Shown here one piece after another: positions 25,946-35,988 of a stretch of DNA of 64,000 nucleotides; the first letter of the stretch is position 1; each line of letters begins with the position of its first letter. The DNA is from CAVVAH01 sp963746175 (lineage in GTDB: Bacteria > Actinomycetota > Actinomycetes > JACCUZ01): positions 1 through 64,000 of the forward strand of contig CAVVAH010000004.1 in assembly GCA_963746175.1 (NCBI GenBank), written 5' to 3'. The notes beneath the pieces are model-generated. The model was not told where the DNA came from. It did not search any database and worked only from the letters and a program-made list of their open reading frames with translations. Made by a program: the position numbers and the translations under genes.

Positions 25946-26372
25946 TCAGCGGCGAGGGAGGCGGACGACGCTGACGAAGAAGTCGTCGATCTGGCGGACC
26001 ACGTCGATGAACCGCTCGAAGTCGACCGGCTTCGTGACGTAGGCGTTGGCGTGCAGCGAGTAGCTGCGCAGCACGTCGTCCTCGGCCTCGGACGTCGTGA
26101 GCACGACCACCGGGATGCTGGACAGGTCCGGGTCGGACTTGATCGCGTCGAGGACCTGGCGGCCGTCCATCCGAGGCAGGTTCAGGTCGAGCAGGACCAG
26201 GTCCGGGCGAGGCAGGCCGGCGTACTCGCCCTCGTTGCGGAGGAACGCCATCGCCTGCTCGCCGTCGTTGACGACGTGCAGCTGGTTGTGGACCTTGTAG
26301 TCCTCGAACGCCTCTCGCGTCATCAGCACGTCGCCCGGGTCGTCCTCGACCAGGAGCACCTGGATCTCGCGC

Positions 26373-26395
<23 letters not shown>
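25946..26395 (-). CDS. Single-domain response regulator (Rcp1-like)
   Basis: This 149-residue protein is a lone receiver domain. Acidic pocket EDDPGD near residue 18, phospho-acceptor Asp in LVLLDLNLPRMDG, Thr/Ser in VVLTTSEAEDD and Lys in AYVTKPVDFERF are all present. The form VLLVEDDPGDVLMTREAF is typical of Rcp1-like receivers that pair with phytochrome-type histidine kinases. It has no output domain. The start overlaps the histidine kinase gene by 23 bp, so the kinase is its likely donor. Confidence 0.92.
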
Positions 26396-28006
<1,611 letters not shown>

Positions 28007-28010
<4 letters not shown>

Positions 28011-29218
28011 CGACCCTGCCAGGACAGCAGCACCACCGCGACGTCGTCGGTGAGCTCGCCCCCGTTGCGCTCGCGCACGTCGGCGAGCAGGGTGTCGAGC
28101 AGCTCGTCACCGCCGAGGCCGCGCTCCAGCAGTCCCTCGATCAGTGCGTACAGCCCGGCCTCGCCCAGCCGCCGCCCCGGTGCCTGGCCGTCGTAGCCCT
28201 CCAGCAGCCCGTCGGTGAACAGAGCGATCGTGCCGTTGGCGGCGACGACCGGGTGCTCGGCAGCGTGCCAGTGGTTGTCGTCGAGGACGCCGAGGGCGAC
28301 GCCGGCATCGCCCTCCGGGACCGGCTGGACGGAACTGCCCTCTACGACCAGCGGCAGCGGGTGGCCCGCGCGCCACATCCGCAGCCGGCCGGCTGACGGG
28401 TCGACCCGCACCATCGCCACGGTCGCGAACACCTCGTCGGTGGAGCGCTCGCTCACGAGCACGGCGTCCATGATGGGGAAGATGCGGTCCGGGTCCGTCC
28501 CCGAGAGGACCAGGGTGCGCCACGCGATGCGCAGGCAGACGCCGAGGGCCGCCTCGTCGGGACCGTGCCCGGCGACGTCTCCGATCAGGCCGAAGACGGA
28601 GCCGTCGTCACACTCGATGACGTCGAAGAAGTCGCCGCCGAGCAGGGACTGGTGACGGCCGGGTCGATAGCTGGCGTCGACCGTGAACTGCCCGGTGCGC
28701 AGCAGCGCCTCCGGCAGCAGACCGCGTTCCAGTCGCGCGTTCTCCGCGGCCCGTGCCTCCGACGCGAACAGCCGTCGCAACGACTCGTCGGCGCGCTTGC
28801 GCTCGACCGCGTAGCGGATCGCCCGCATGAGCAGCTGACCGTCGATGCTGCCCTTGACGAGGTAGTCCTGGGCGCCGACGGCGACCGCCTCGGTGCCGCG
28901 GAACTCGTCGGACAGACCGGTCAGCACCAGGACCGCGATGCTCGGCGCGAGCTCGAGAACGGCGGTCAGCGCGTCGAGGCCGGAGGCGTCCGGGAGGCCG
29001 AGGTCGAGCAGCACGCAGTCGACGTCGCCGGGAAGCACCGCCGACGCCTCCGAGACGCTGCGGGCGCGCAGCAGCTCGACCTGCGAGCCGGCGTCGATGA
29101 GCTGCTCCCGGACCAGGAAGGCGTCGCCCTCGTCGTCCTCGACGAGCAGGACGCGCAGCGTCGACGACGACAGGTGGCTGTTGTCGGCGTCCACGACGCC
29201 CACGCGCTCGGCACTCAT
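28007..29218 (-). CDS. Receiver-SpoIIE fusion: response-regulated PP2C phosphatase
   Basis: This 403-residue protein carries an N-terminal receiver (about 17-135; phospho-acceptor in DCVLLDLGLPDASG, Lys in DYLVKGSIDGQ) and a C-terminal SpoIIE/PP2C phosphatase (about 175-400; metal motifs GGDFFDVIECDDG, GDVAGHGPDEAALG, and the late Asp pair in LTDDVAVVLLSW). Such proteins dephosphorylate STAS antagonists when the receiver is phosphorylated. Within the operon the kinase (26373-28010) could drive it, and the RsbW-type ATPase upstream could oppose it. Confidence 0.93.
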
Positions 29219-29230
29219 CGGGGCGAGGTC

Positions 29231-29659
29231 TCAGAGGTCACCAAGTGCTCCCTCGGCGAGCAGGACGTCGCCGAAGGACTCCCAGGCGGCATCGCCGGGC
29301 GAGCCGACCTCGAACCACACGGTCTTGCCGAGACCCTCGGCGACCTGGTCGGCGCCCCAGCGCAGGGCGAGCTGGTCCAGCAACCGCAGTCCCCTGCCGG
29401 TCGCCGACTCGACCGCGAAGCGGTTCAGGCGAGGCGGGACCGGCGAGGAGTCGCGGACCTCGACGCGCGCGGTCTCACCCTGGTCGCTCACCGTGAGGAT
29501 CACGTCGCTGCGCGCGTGCAGCACGGCGTTGGTCACGACCTCCGAGACGAGCAGCACGACGGTGTCGACGTCGGCGCCGCTGTCACGGAGCTGCTCCCGT
29601 GCGTGCCGGCGGGCGACGGGAACGCTGTCCGTGGTCGGCGGGAGCCGCAGCTGACTCAT
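29231..29659 (-). CDS. RsbW-type ATP-binding protein (anti-sigma/serine kinase domain)
   Basis: This 142-residue protein is a GHKL ATPase of the RsbW/SpoIIAB group. N-box VLLVSEVVTNAVLHARSD, G1 VRDSSPVPPR and G2 ATGRGLRLLDQLALRWGAD are visible. Such proteins bind a sigma factor or phosphorylate a STAS antagonist. It is the first gene of a four-gene signalling operon; a TAGCCT box lies 18 nt upstream of the ATG. No sigma factor gene is adjacent. Confidence 0.88.
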   Translation of the reverse strand: MSQLRLPPTTDSVPVARRHAREQLRDSGADVDTVVLLVSEVVTNAVLHARSDVILTVSDQGETARVEVRDSSPVPPRLNRFAVESATGRGLRLLDQLALRWGADQVAEGLGKTVWFEVGSPGDAAWESFGDVLLAEGALGDL

Positions 29660-29706
29660 GGGCGCCTCACGGCGGACAGGCTATCGCCTGGGACGTCCGG
29701 ATCGTC

Positions 29707-30492
29707 CTAGCGCGAACGGCCCTCGTCGCGTGCCCGTTTGGCTGCTGCCAACCGGGCCCGGAGCTCGTCGCGGTCCAGCTGCTGTGCCTGGTCCGGCGTC
29801 GGGGCCGTGCCGCCGAGCCGCGCCGGCAGCCACCAGGAGTCGTCGGGACCGGACGGCTCGTCGGGATAGGTCTTCTGCGCGTCGTGCAGCATCTGCTCCA
29901 TCCGGGCCCGCAGCTCCGCGGTGACGGCGGTGTAGTCGCTGCCGGCGGCAACAGGCATCGGGCCGCCGGCGACCACCGAGATCGGGGTCCGGGTGCGCCC
30001 CATCTGCTTCGGGCGGTCCTTCGTCCAGACCCGCTGCGATCCCCAGATCACGGTCGGCAGGACGGGGACGCCGGCCTCCGCCGCCATCCGTACCGCACCT
30101 GCCTTGAACTCCTTGAGCTCGAACGACCGGCTGATGGTCGCCTCGGGGAAGACGCCGACGATCTCGCCGGCGCGCAGGGCGTCGACGGCGGCGCGGTAGG
30201 AGCCGCCACCGGCGTCACGGTCGACCGGGATGTGGTGCATGCCGCGCATGAGCGGGCCCATGACCTTGTGCTGGAACACCTCCTGCTTGGCCATGAAGCG
30301 GACCAACCGCTTGGACGGCAGGGCGGCGAAGCCGGCATAGGTGAAGTCCATGTAACCGACGTGGTTGATCGCCATGACGGCGCCACCGGAACGGGGGACG
30401 TTCTCGCCGCCCTGGATGTCGAAGCGCAGACCCTGCGCCGCGAACACCGCCCGCGCGAGCCCGATCACGGGGCGGTAGACGAGCTCAGCCAT
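29707..30492 (-). CDS. 1-acyl-sn-glycerol-3-phosphate acyltransferase (PlsC-like)
   Basis: This 261-residue acyltransferase adds an acyl chain to a lysophospholipid or similar acceptor. Motif I, NHVGYMDFTYAGF (H-x4-D), and motif III, VGVFPEATISRSFELKEFKAGAVRM, are present, with GMHHIPVDRDAGGGS between them. The C-terminus is basic and charged. It begins with an ATG that overlaps the cysNC stop (ATGA), so it is the last gene of the cysD-cysNC transcript. That pairing is unexpected for a lipid enzyme. Confidence 0.9.
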   Translation of the reverse strand: MAELVYRPVIGLARAVFAAQGLRFDIQGGENVPRSGGAVMAINHVGYMDFTYAGFAALPSKRLVRFMAKQEVFQHKVMGPLMRGMHHIPVDRDAGGGSYRAAVDALRAGEIVGVFPEATISRSFELKEFKAGAVRMAAEAGVPVLPTVIWGSQRVWTKDRPKQMGRTRTPISVVAGGPMPVAAGSDYTAVTAELRARMEQMLHDAQKTYPDEPSGPDDSWWLPARLGGTAPTPDQAQQLDRDELRARLAAAKRARDEGRSR

Positions 30493-32396
30493 CAGCGGTG
30501 GACCTCGAGCGCGTCCAGGAGGAGGTCGACGGCGTCGTCGACCTCACCGGCTCCGTTGACGGTGACGTCGGGGTGCTCCGGCGGCTCGTAGCCCTGACCG
30601 ACACCGGTCATGTTCGGCAGGGTGCCGGCCTTCGCCTTGGCGTAGAGACCCTTGGGGTCCCGCTCGACGACGACCTCGGCCGGGGTGTCGACCCACACCT
30701 CGAGGAAGTCGCCCTCCGCGAAGAGGCCCTTCGCCGCGCGACGGTCGCCGCGGAAAGGCGACACCAGCGACACGATGACGATGAGCCCCGCGTCGGCCAT
30801 CAGCTTCGCCGTCTCGGCCACCCGGCGGACGTTCTCCGCGCGGTCCTCCGGCGTGAAACCGAGGTCCTTGTTGAGCCCCGTCCGCACGCCGTCGCCGTCG
30901 AGGACGTAGGTGTGCAGGCCCAGCCCGTGCAGCGTCCCCTCCAGCGCGTCGGCGATCGTCGACTTGCCGGCGCCGGGGAGGCCGGTCAGCCAGAGCACCC
31001 GTGGCCGCTGGTTCTTCAGCGTCGCGCGGGCCTCGCGGTCGACGGTGAAGGTGTGCGGCACGACGTTGTGCGCGCGGCGCAACGGGTGCCGCACCAGGCC
31101 CGCAGCCACCGTGTCGCGGCTGACCCGCTCGACGAGCAGGAAGCCGCCGGTGTCGCGGCTGAGCTGGTAGGGGTCGAGCGGGACCGGGGTGTCGGTCGAG
31201 ATCTCGACCAGGCCGATGTCGTTCATCTTCAGGGTGCGGGCAGCCATCTCCTCGCCGGAGACGACGTCGCGCCGGTTGCGGATCGCGGTGACCACGGCGG
31301 GCACAGCGAGCGAGCCGGCCAGCAGCAGGTACGAGCGGCCGTGCCGCAGCTCCTCCTCGCCGGTCCACACCAGGTCGGCGGCGAACGCGGTGGCCGGTCG
31401 GGGGTACTCGCTCTCGGCAAGACCCTCGGCCGGAGCCACGACCAGGTCGCCGCGCGTGACGTCGGTCTCGGTCTCGAGGGTGAGGACCACCGCCTCGTCG
31501 GCGCCGGCCTCGTCGACGTCCTTGCCGCCGACGAGAACGCGCTCGACGGTCGTCGTGGAGCCCTTGGCGTTGACGACCACCTTGTCGCCGGGTCGGACCT
31601 TGCCGGCGATGACGGTGCCGGCGTAGCCGCGGAAGTTGTCGGCCCGGACGATGTACTGGACGGGCAGCCGGAACGGCGCCGCGGTGTGGTCCTCGGTCTC
31701 CGCAGGGCGCCAGGACGTCAGCGCCTCGAGCACGGTCGGGCCGTGGTACCAGCCCATCTCGGTGGACTTCTCGATGACGTTGTCACCGGTCAGGGCGCTG
31801 ACCGGGACGACCTGGACGTCCTCGAGGTCGAAGCGCGCCGCTGCCGACCGGATCTCGCCGGCGAACTCCTCGAACGCCACGTGCCGGAAGCCGACCGCGT
31901 CCATCTTGTTGATGGCCACGATCACGGTGCGGACGCCCATGAGCGCGCACACGGTCAGGTGCCGGTGCGTCTGCGGCCGGATGCCACGCGAGGCGTCCAC
32001 CAGCAGGATCGCGACGTCGGCGGTGGAGGCCGCCACGGCCATGTTGCGGGTGTACTGCTCGTGGCCCGGGGCGTCGGCGATGATGGCGCGCCGCCCGGTG
32101 GGCAGGTAGAGGTGCCGGTAGGCGACGTCGATGGTGATGCCCTGCTCGTGCTCGGCCTCCAGGCCGTCGGTGAGCATCGAGTAGTCGACCTCCCCCTTGG
32201 GGATGGTCGATCCGCTCCGGCGGGTGTTGCGCGCGTAGTCGAGGATGTCGTCGGGCACGCTCTCGGTCTCGGCGAGCAGCCGGCCGATCAGGGTCGACTT
32301 GCCGTCGTCGACCGACCCGCAGGCGACGACCCGGACGATCGGGTGCTCGGCCAGCGCGACGTCGTCGAGGCGCTCGGTCGTGGCGGTGCCGGCCAT
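30492..32396 (-). CDS. cysNC: Fused sulfate adenylyltransferase large subunit / APS kinase
   Basis: This 634-residue bifunctional enzyme makes APS and then PAPS. The GTPase part has G1 CGSVDDGKST (27-35), the G3 DAPGHEQYTRNM segment near 109 and G4 NKMD near 163. The C-terminal APS kinase (from about 465) has P-loop GLPGAGKST (472-480) and the lid region GLNKDLGFTPEDRAENVRR. The GTPase activates the CysD subunit encoded upstream. Starts and stops of cysD, cysNC and the acyltransferase gene overlap as ATGA, so all three are translationally coupled. Confidence 0.95.
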   Translation of the reverse strand: MAGTATTERLDDVALAEHPIVRVVACGSVDDGKSTLIGRLLAETESVPDDILDYARNTRRSGSTIPKGEVDYSMLTDGLEAEHEQGITIDVAYRHLYLPTGRRAIIADAPGHEQYTRNMAVAASTADVAILLVDASRGIRPQTHRHLTVCALMGVRTVIVAINKMDAVGFRHVAFEEFAGEIRSAAARFDLEDVQVVPVSALTGDNVIEKSTEMGWYHGPTVLEALTSWRPAETEDHTAAPFRLPVQYIVRADNFRGYAGTVIAGKVRPGDKVVVNAKGSTTTVERVLVGGKDVDEAGADEAVVLTLETETDVTRGDLVVAPAEGLAESEYPRPATAFAADLVWTGEEELRHGRSYLLLAGSLAVPAVVTAIRNRRDVVSGEEMAARTLKMNDIGLVEISTDTPVPLDPYQLSRDTGGFLLVERVSRDTVAAGLVRHPLRRAHNVVPHTFTVDREARATLKNQRPRVLWLTGLPGAGKSTIADALEGTLHGLGLHTYVLDGDGVRTGLNKDLGFTPEDRAENVRRVAETAKLMADAGLIVIVSLVSPFRGDRRAAKGLFAEGDFLEVWVDTPAEVVVERDPKGLYAKAKAGTLPNMTGVGQGYEPPEHPDVTVNGAGEVDDAVDLLLDALEVHR

Positions 32397-33322
32397 CAGA
32401 AGTACCCCTCGGTCTTCTTGCTCTCCATCGAGCCGCCACCCTCGCCGTCGATGAGTCGCCCCGACCGCTCGGAGCGACGGTCGACGAGCATCTCCTCGAG
32501 CAGGTCTTCGAGGGTGTCAGCGGTGGACTCCACGGCCGCGGTCAGCGGGTAGCAGCCGAGGGTGCGGAAGCGGACGTTGCGCATCTCCGGCTGCTCGCCG
32601 TCGCGCAGCGGGTACCGGTCGTCGTCGATCATGATGAGCTGGCCCTCGCGGTCGACGACCGGCCGCTCCTTGGCGAAGTACAGCGGGACGACCTCGATGT
32701 TCTCGCGCTGGACGTAGCGCCAGACGTCGAGCTCGGTCCAGTTCGACATCGGGAACACCCGCATCGTCTGGCCCTCGGAGAGCTGGGTGTTGGCGGTGCG
32801 CCAGAACTCCGGCCGCTGCTTGCGCGGCTCCCAGCGGTGGCCGGGCTCGCGCAGCGAGAACACCCGCTCCTTGGCCCTAGACCGCTCCTCGTCGCGGCGG
32901 GCCCCGCCGAAGGCGGCGTCGTACCCGCCCTCGTCGAGCGCCTCGCGCAGCGCGACGGTCTTCATGATCCGGGTGTACTCGTGGGTGCCGTGGGTGAACG
33001 GCGTGACGCCGTCCTTCACGCCCTCCTGGTTGGTGTGCACCAGGAGCTCGACGCCGAGCTCCTTGGTCACCCGGTCCCGGAACTCGATCATCTCCCGGAA
33101 CTTCCACGTCGTGTCGATGTGCAGGACCGGGAACGGCACCTTGCCCGGCGCGAAGGCCTTGACGGCGAGGTGCAGCAGGACGGAGCTGTCCTTGCCGATG
33201 CTGTAGAGCATCACGGGGCGGCGGAACGCGCCGGCGGCCTCACGGAAGATGTGGATGGCCTCGGCCTCGAGCGCGTCCAGGACGGCGTCGGGCGCGATGG
33301 CCGCCTCGGCAGCAGACGACAT
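32396..33322 (-). CDS. cysD: Sulfate adenylyltransferase subunit 2
   Basis: This 308-residue enzyme is the catalytic ATP sulfurylase subunit. The PP-loop is YSIGKDSSVLLHL; THEYTRIMKTVALREALD, GARRDEERSRAKER and FPMSNWTELDVWRYVQRENI are typical of CysD. The ATG at 33322 is preceded by GAGAGG. It is the first gene of the cysD-cysNC-plsC unit; sulfite- and APS-reduction genes are not in the window. Confidence 0.95.
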   Translation of the reverse strand: MSSAAEAAIAPDAVLDALEAEAIHIFREAAGAFRRPVMLYSIGKDSSVLLHLAVKAFAPGKVPFPVLHIDTTWKFREMIEFRDRVTKELGVELLVHTNQEGVKDGVTPFTHGTHEYTRIMKTVALREALDEGGYDAAFGGARRDEERSRAKERVFSLREPGHRWEPRKQRPEFWRTANTQLSEGQTMRVFPMSNWTELDVWRYVQRENIEVVPLYFAKERPVVDREGQLIMIDDDRYPLRDGEQPEMRNVRFRTLGCYPLTAAVESTADTLEDLLEEMLVDRRSERSGRLIDGEGGGSMESKKTEGYF

Positions 33323-33476
33323 GCGTGGATGACCTCTCAGACCTAGGGCGGCGCCCACCGCTGCGCAGGGGCGGACCGTCATTCTGCCTGCCCGGACCCG
33401 CTCCGGCCCAATCGCGGTCCTCGCCCGGCATCCAGCGCGTCATCGGCCGTGCATGGTGGGGGCGCCGCGGCTTTCC

Positions 33477-33570
33477 CACCGTTGGTCGTGCGGGTCAGAG
33501 CAGGCCTGGGACGACGTGGCTGCCCGGGCCGCCCGCCGTCGGTCAGCTGCACCTCGGTCAGCGGGTGACC
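33477..33570. repeat. Dispersed intergenic repeat, unit E (one end only)
   Basis: In the 451-nt divergent gap between cysD and tetR, 33477-33520 reads CCACCGTTGG then GCGGGTCAGAGCAGGCCTG and GGACGACG, matching the right-end shoulder of unit C closely. Downstream there is only a small interrupted inverted repeat (CCGTC..CACCT against AGGTGGACGG, 33536-33582) and no second shoulder that I can find. It looks like a decayed or single-ended copy. The rest of 33323-33700 holds no gene. Confidence 0.55.
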
Positions 33571-33713
33571 AGCAGGTGGACGGGATCGGTCCGCATCTTC
33601 GGCACATATCCGGGCGTCACTCGTGGGAGCGACCGTGACTTCGCCCACAGCGGACGGGAGTTCACCGAAAACCCGTCGACGGCTGTCGGAGCCCGCGCCT
33701 AGGCTCCTGGGCG

Positions 33714-33737
33714 GTACGAAACGGTTTCGTTTCGTAC
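33714..33737. promoter_or_regulatory. Probable TetR operator (perfect palindrome)
   Basis: A perfect palindrome with 10-bp arms GTACGAAACG and complement around GTTT lies 37 nt before the tetR ATG, just after a TAGGCT box at 33700-33705. The position over the transcription start fits an autoregulatory operator. Confidence 0.7.
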
Positions 33738-33773
33738 GCGTGAACTGACCGCCACATCCTCCAGGGAGCACCG

Positions 33774-34364
33774 ATGGCCGCCGCCGGACGCGAGGTCGCG
33801 ATCTGCGACGCCGCGCTCGCGCTGCTGCTGGAGGTCGGCTACGACCGGATGAGCATGGACGCCGTCGCGGCCCGCGCCAGGGCCAGCAAGGCGACCATCT
33901 ACCGGCGCTGGCCGGGCAAGCAGGAGCTGGTCCTCGACGCCGTCCGGGCGCGAGGGCCGGGGCTGGTGGTCACCGAGGACACCGGGAGCCTGCGCGGCGA
34001 CCTGGTGGCGACGTACTCGGCCGCCCGTCACGGCAGCGCGGCCGACGACGCCGACCTGATCGCCGGCGTCTTGCGTGCGATGCGCAGCACGCCGGAGCTC
34101 GCCGACTGCATCCGCACCGAGGTCGTCGAGAGCAAGTGCGACGTGAGCCGGACCCTGGTCGCCCGAGCCGTCGAGCGCGGCGAGCTGCCGCCCGACGTCG
34201 ATCCACTGCTCGTCCACGAGGTGGCCAGCGCGCTCTGGTTCCACCGCGTCCTCGTTGTCGGTGCGCCGGTGGACGATGCCTTCATCGCCCACGTCGTCGA
34301 CGACGTCATCCTGCCCATGCTGGACCGAAGCAGTCGGTCCACCCGTTTGATGGAGACACAGTGA
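33774..34364 (+). CDS. TetR family transcriptional repressor
   Basis: This 196-residue regulator has the TetR DNA-binding domain: ICDAALALLLEVGYDRMSMDAVAARARASKATIYRRWPGKQELVLDAV (about 9-57), with the recognition helix in SKATIYRRWPGK. The C-terminal half (TetR_C, DUF-type helices) binds an unknown ligand. It overlaps the following MFS exporter by 4 bp and has a perfect palindrome in its promoter, so it probably represses itself and the exporter until the exporter's substrate binds. Confidence 0.93.
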   Translation: MAAAGREVAICDAALALLLEVGYDRMSMDAVAARARASKATIYRRWPGKQELVLDAVRARGPGLVVTEDTGSLRGDLVATYSAARHGSAADDADLIAGVLRAMRSTPELADCIRTEVVESKCDVSRTLVARAVERGELPPDVDPLLVHEVASALWFHRVLVVGAPVDDAFIAHVVDDVILPMLDRSSRSTRLMETQ

Positions 34365-35917
34365 CCGACCCGAACCGCCCCTCGGGCGAGGCCCTGGACG
34401 GAGCGCACAGCGCCTCCGCCGTCGAGCCGGACCCCAAGCGCTGGCTCGCCCTGGCGGTGCTCGCCGCGGCCCAGCTGATGATCGTCCTCGATGCATCGAT
34501 CGTGAACATCGCGCTGCCGTCGGCCCAGGCCGACCTCGACATCTCCAATGCCAACCGGCAGTGGATGGTCACGGCGTACACGCTGGCCTTCGGCAGCCTC
34601 CTGCTGCTGGGTGGCCGGATCGCCGACTACACCGGCCGCAAGCGCACGTTCATCATCGGCCTGCTCGGCTTCGCCGGCGCCTCGGCGATCGGCGGCTTCG
34701 CGCCGAACCAGGAGCTGCTTTTCGCGGCGCGCGCCCTGCAGGGCGGGTTCGCCGCCCTGATGGCGCCCGCCGCGCTGTCCATCGTGACCGTGACGTTCAC
34801 GGACCCGAAGGAGCGCGCCAAGGCGTTCGGCGTCTTCGGTGCCCTCGCCGGCGGTGGCGCGGCCATCGGCCTGATCGTCGGCGGCGTCCTCACCGAGTAC
34901 GCCTCGTGGCGCTGGTGCCTCGGCGTGAACGTTCCCGTCGCGCTGATCGTCGCCGGCTTCGCGTTCCCGCTCGTGCACGAGAGCAAGGCCCACGGCGACA
35001 CCCGCTACGACGTGCCCGGCGTGCTGCTCGCCACGCTCGGCCTGTTCTCGCTCGTCTACGGCTTCACCGAGGCCGCCCGCGCCAAGAACCCGAGCGACCC
35101 GACCGACACGTCGGTGCAGGGCTGGACCGCCGCGTCGACGGTCACGTTCCTCGTCGCCTCCGTCGTGCTGCTCGTCGCGTTCGTGTGGTGGGAGACCCGG
35201 GCCAAGAACCCGATGCTGCCGCTCCGCGTCGTCCTCGACCGCAACCGCGGTGGCTCGTACCTGACGTTCCTCCTGGTCGGTGCCGGGCTGTTCGCGATGT
35301 TCCTGTTCCTCACGTACTACTTCCAGATCAACCTGGGGTACAGCCCGCTCAAGTCCGGCTTCGCCTTCCTGCCGTTCAGCGCGGGCATCATCCTGACGGC
35401 CGGCGTGGTGGCGCAGCTGCTCCCACGGTTCGGGCCCAAGCCGATCATGGTCCCGGGCCTCGTCATGGCGGTGGCCGGCATGCTGCTGCTCACGCAGATC
35501 ACGGCGGACACGGCGTACTGGACGCACGTCCTGCCCGCCGAGCTGCTCATGAGCATCGGGCTCGCGGGCGTCTTCATCCCGGCGTCCAGCACGGCCTTGA
35601 TCGGTGTCGGTCACCACGACGCCGGTGTCGCCAGCGCGGTGCTCAACACCTCGCAGCAGATCGGTGGCTCGCTCGGTACGGCGCTGCTCAACACGCTGTT
35701 CGCCGGCGCGGTGACGAGCTACTTCGCCGACAACCTCACCAACCCGGCCGACGCCGAGAAGCTGACGCCGAGCGCCCTGATCCACGGCTACCACGTGTCG
35801 TTCTTCTGGGGCGCGGTGCTGCTCGCGGCGGCGCTCGTGGTGGCACTGGTGTTCATCAACGCCCGCAAGGAGGACGTCCCGACGGACGAGGAGATCGCGG
35901 CCGCGGCCGCCGTCTGA
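34361..35917 (+). CDS. MFS drug exporter (EmrB/QacA, DHA2 type)
   Basis: This 518-residue protein has about 14 transmembrane helices. DHA2 hallmarks are LDASIVNIALPSAQADL in helix 1, loop motif A LLGGRIADYTGRKRTFI, and motif C-like GAALGLIVGG-type sequence GGGAAIGLIVGGVLTEYASWRW (read here in parts). It is coupled to the TetR gene by a GTGA overlap and ends before a strong hairpin. Substrate unknown; probably a hydrophobic drug or antibiotic. Confidence 0.92.
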   Translation: MTDPNRPSGEALDGAHSASAVEPDPKRWLALAVLAAAQLMIVLDASIVNIALPSAQADLDISNANRQWMVTAYTLAFGSLLLLGGRIADYTGRKRTFIIGLLGFAGASAIGGFAPNQELLFAARALQGGFAALMAPAALSIVTVTFTDPKERAKAFGVFGALAGGGAAIGLIVGGVLTEYASWRWCLGVNVPVALIVAGFAFPLVHESKAHGDTRYDVPGVLLATLGLFSLVYGFTEAARAKNPSDPTDTSVQGWTAASTVTFLVASVVLLVAFVWWETRAKNPMLPLRVVLDRNRGGSYLTFLLVGAGLFAMFLFLTYYFQINLGYSPLKSGFAFLPFSAGIILTAGVVAQLLPRFGPKPIMVPGLVMAVAGMLLLTQITADTAYWTHVLPAELLMSIGLAGVFIPASSTALIGVGHHDAGVASAVLNTSQQIGGSLGTALLNTLFAGAVTSYFADNLTNPADAEKLTPSALIHGYHVSFFWGAVLLAAALVVALVFINARKEDVPTDEEIAAAAAV

Positions 35918-35928
35918 CCTCGCGCACC

Positions 35929-35978
35929 GCACCGACGGCGGTGTCACTGCCCTGGGGCGGCGACACCGCCGTCGGTGC
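35929..35978. terminator. Strong hairpin after the TetR-MFS operon
   Basis: Perfect 17-bp arms GCACCGACGGCGGTGTC (35929-35945) and complement (35962-35978) around a 16-nt loop, 11 nt past the MFS stop and 10 nt before the next gene. There is no T-tract, so it may also attenuate or act as a recombination-prone palindrome. Confidence 0.65.
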
Positions 35979-35988
35979 GTTGGGCACA

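Noticed and set aside
30498..32552. 684-codon frame opposite cysNC/cysD
   Set aside because: Antisense shadow of well-recognised sulfate-activation genes.
30492..33322. SAM or cysteine riboswitch upstream of cysD
   Set aside because: The 33323-33476 leader shows no aptamer hallmarks that I can recognise.
33325..33702. 125-codon frame in the cysD-tetR gap
   Set aside because: No ribosome-binding site, no recognisable domain, and it crosses repeat unit E.
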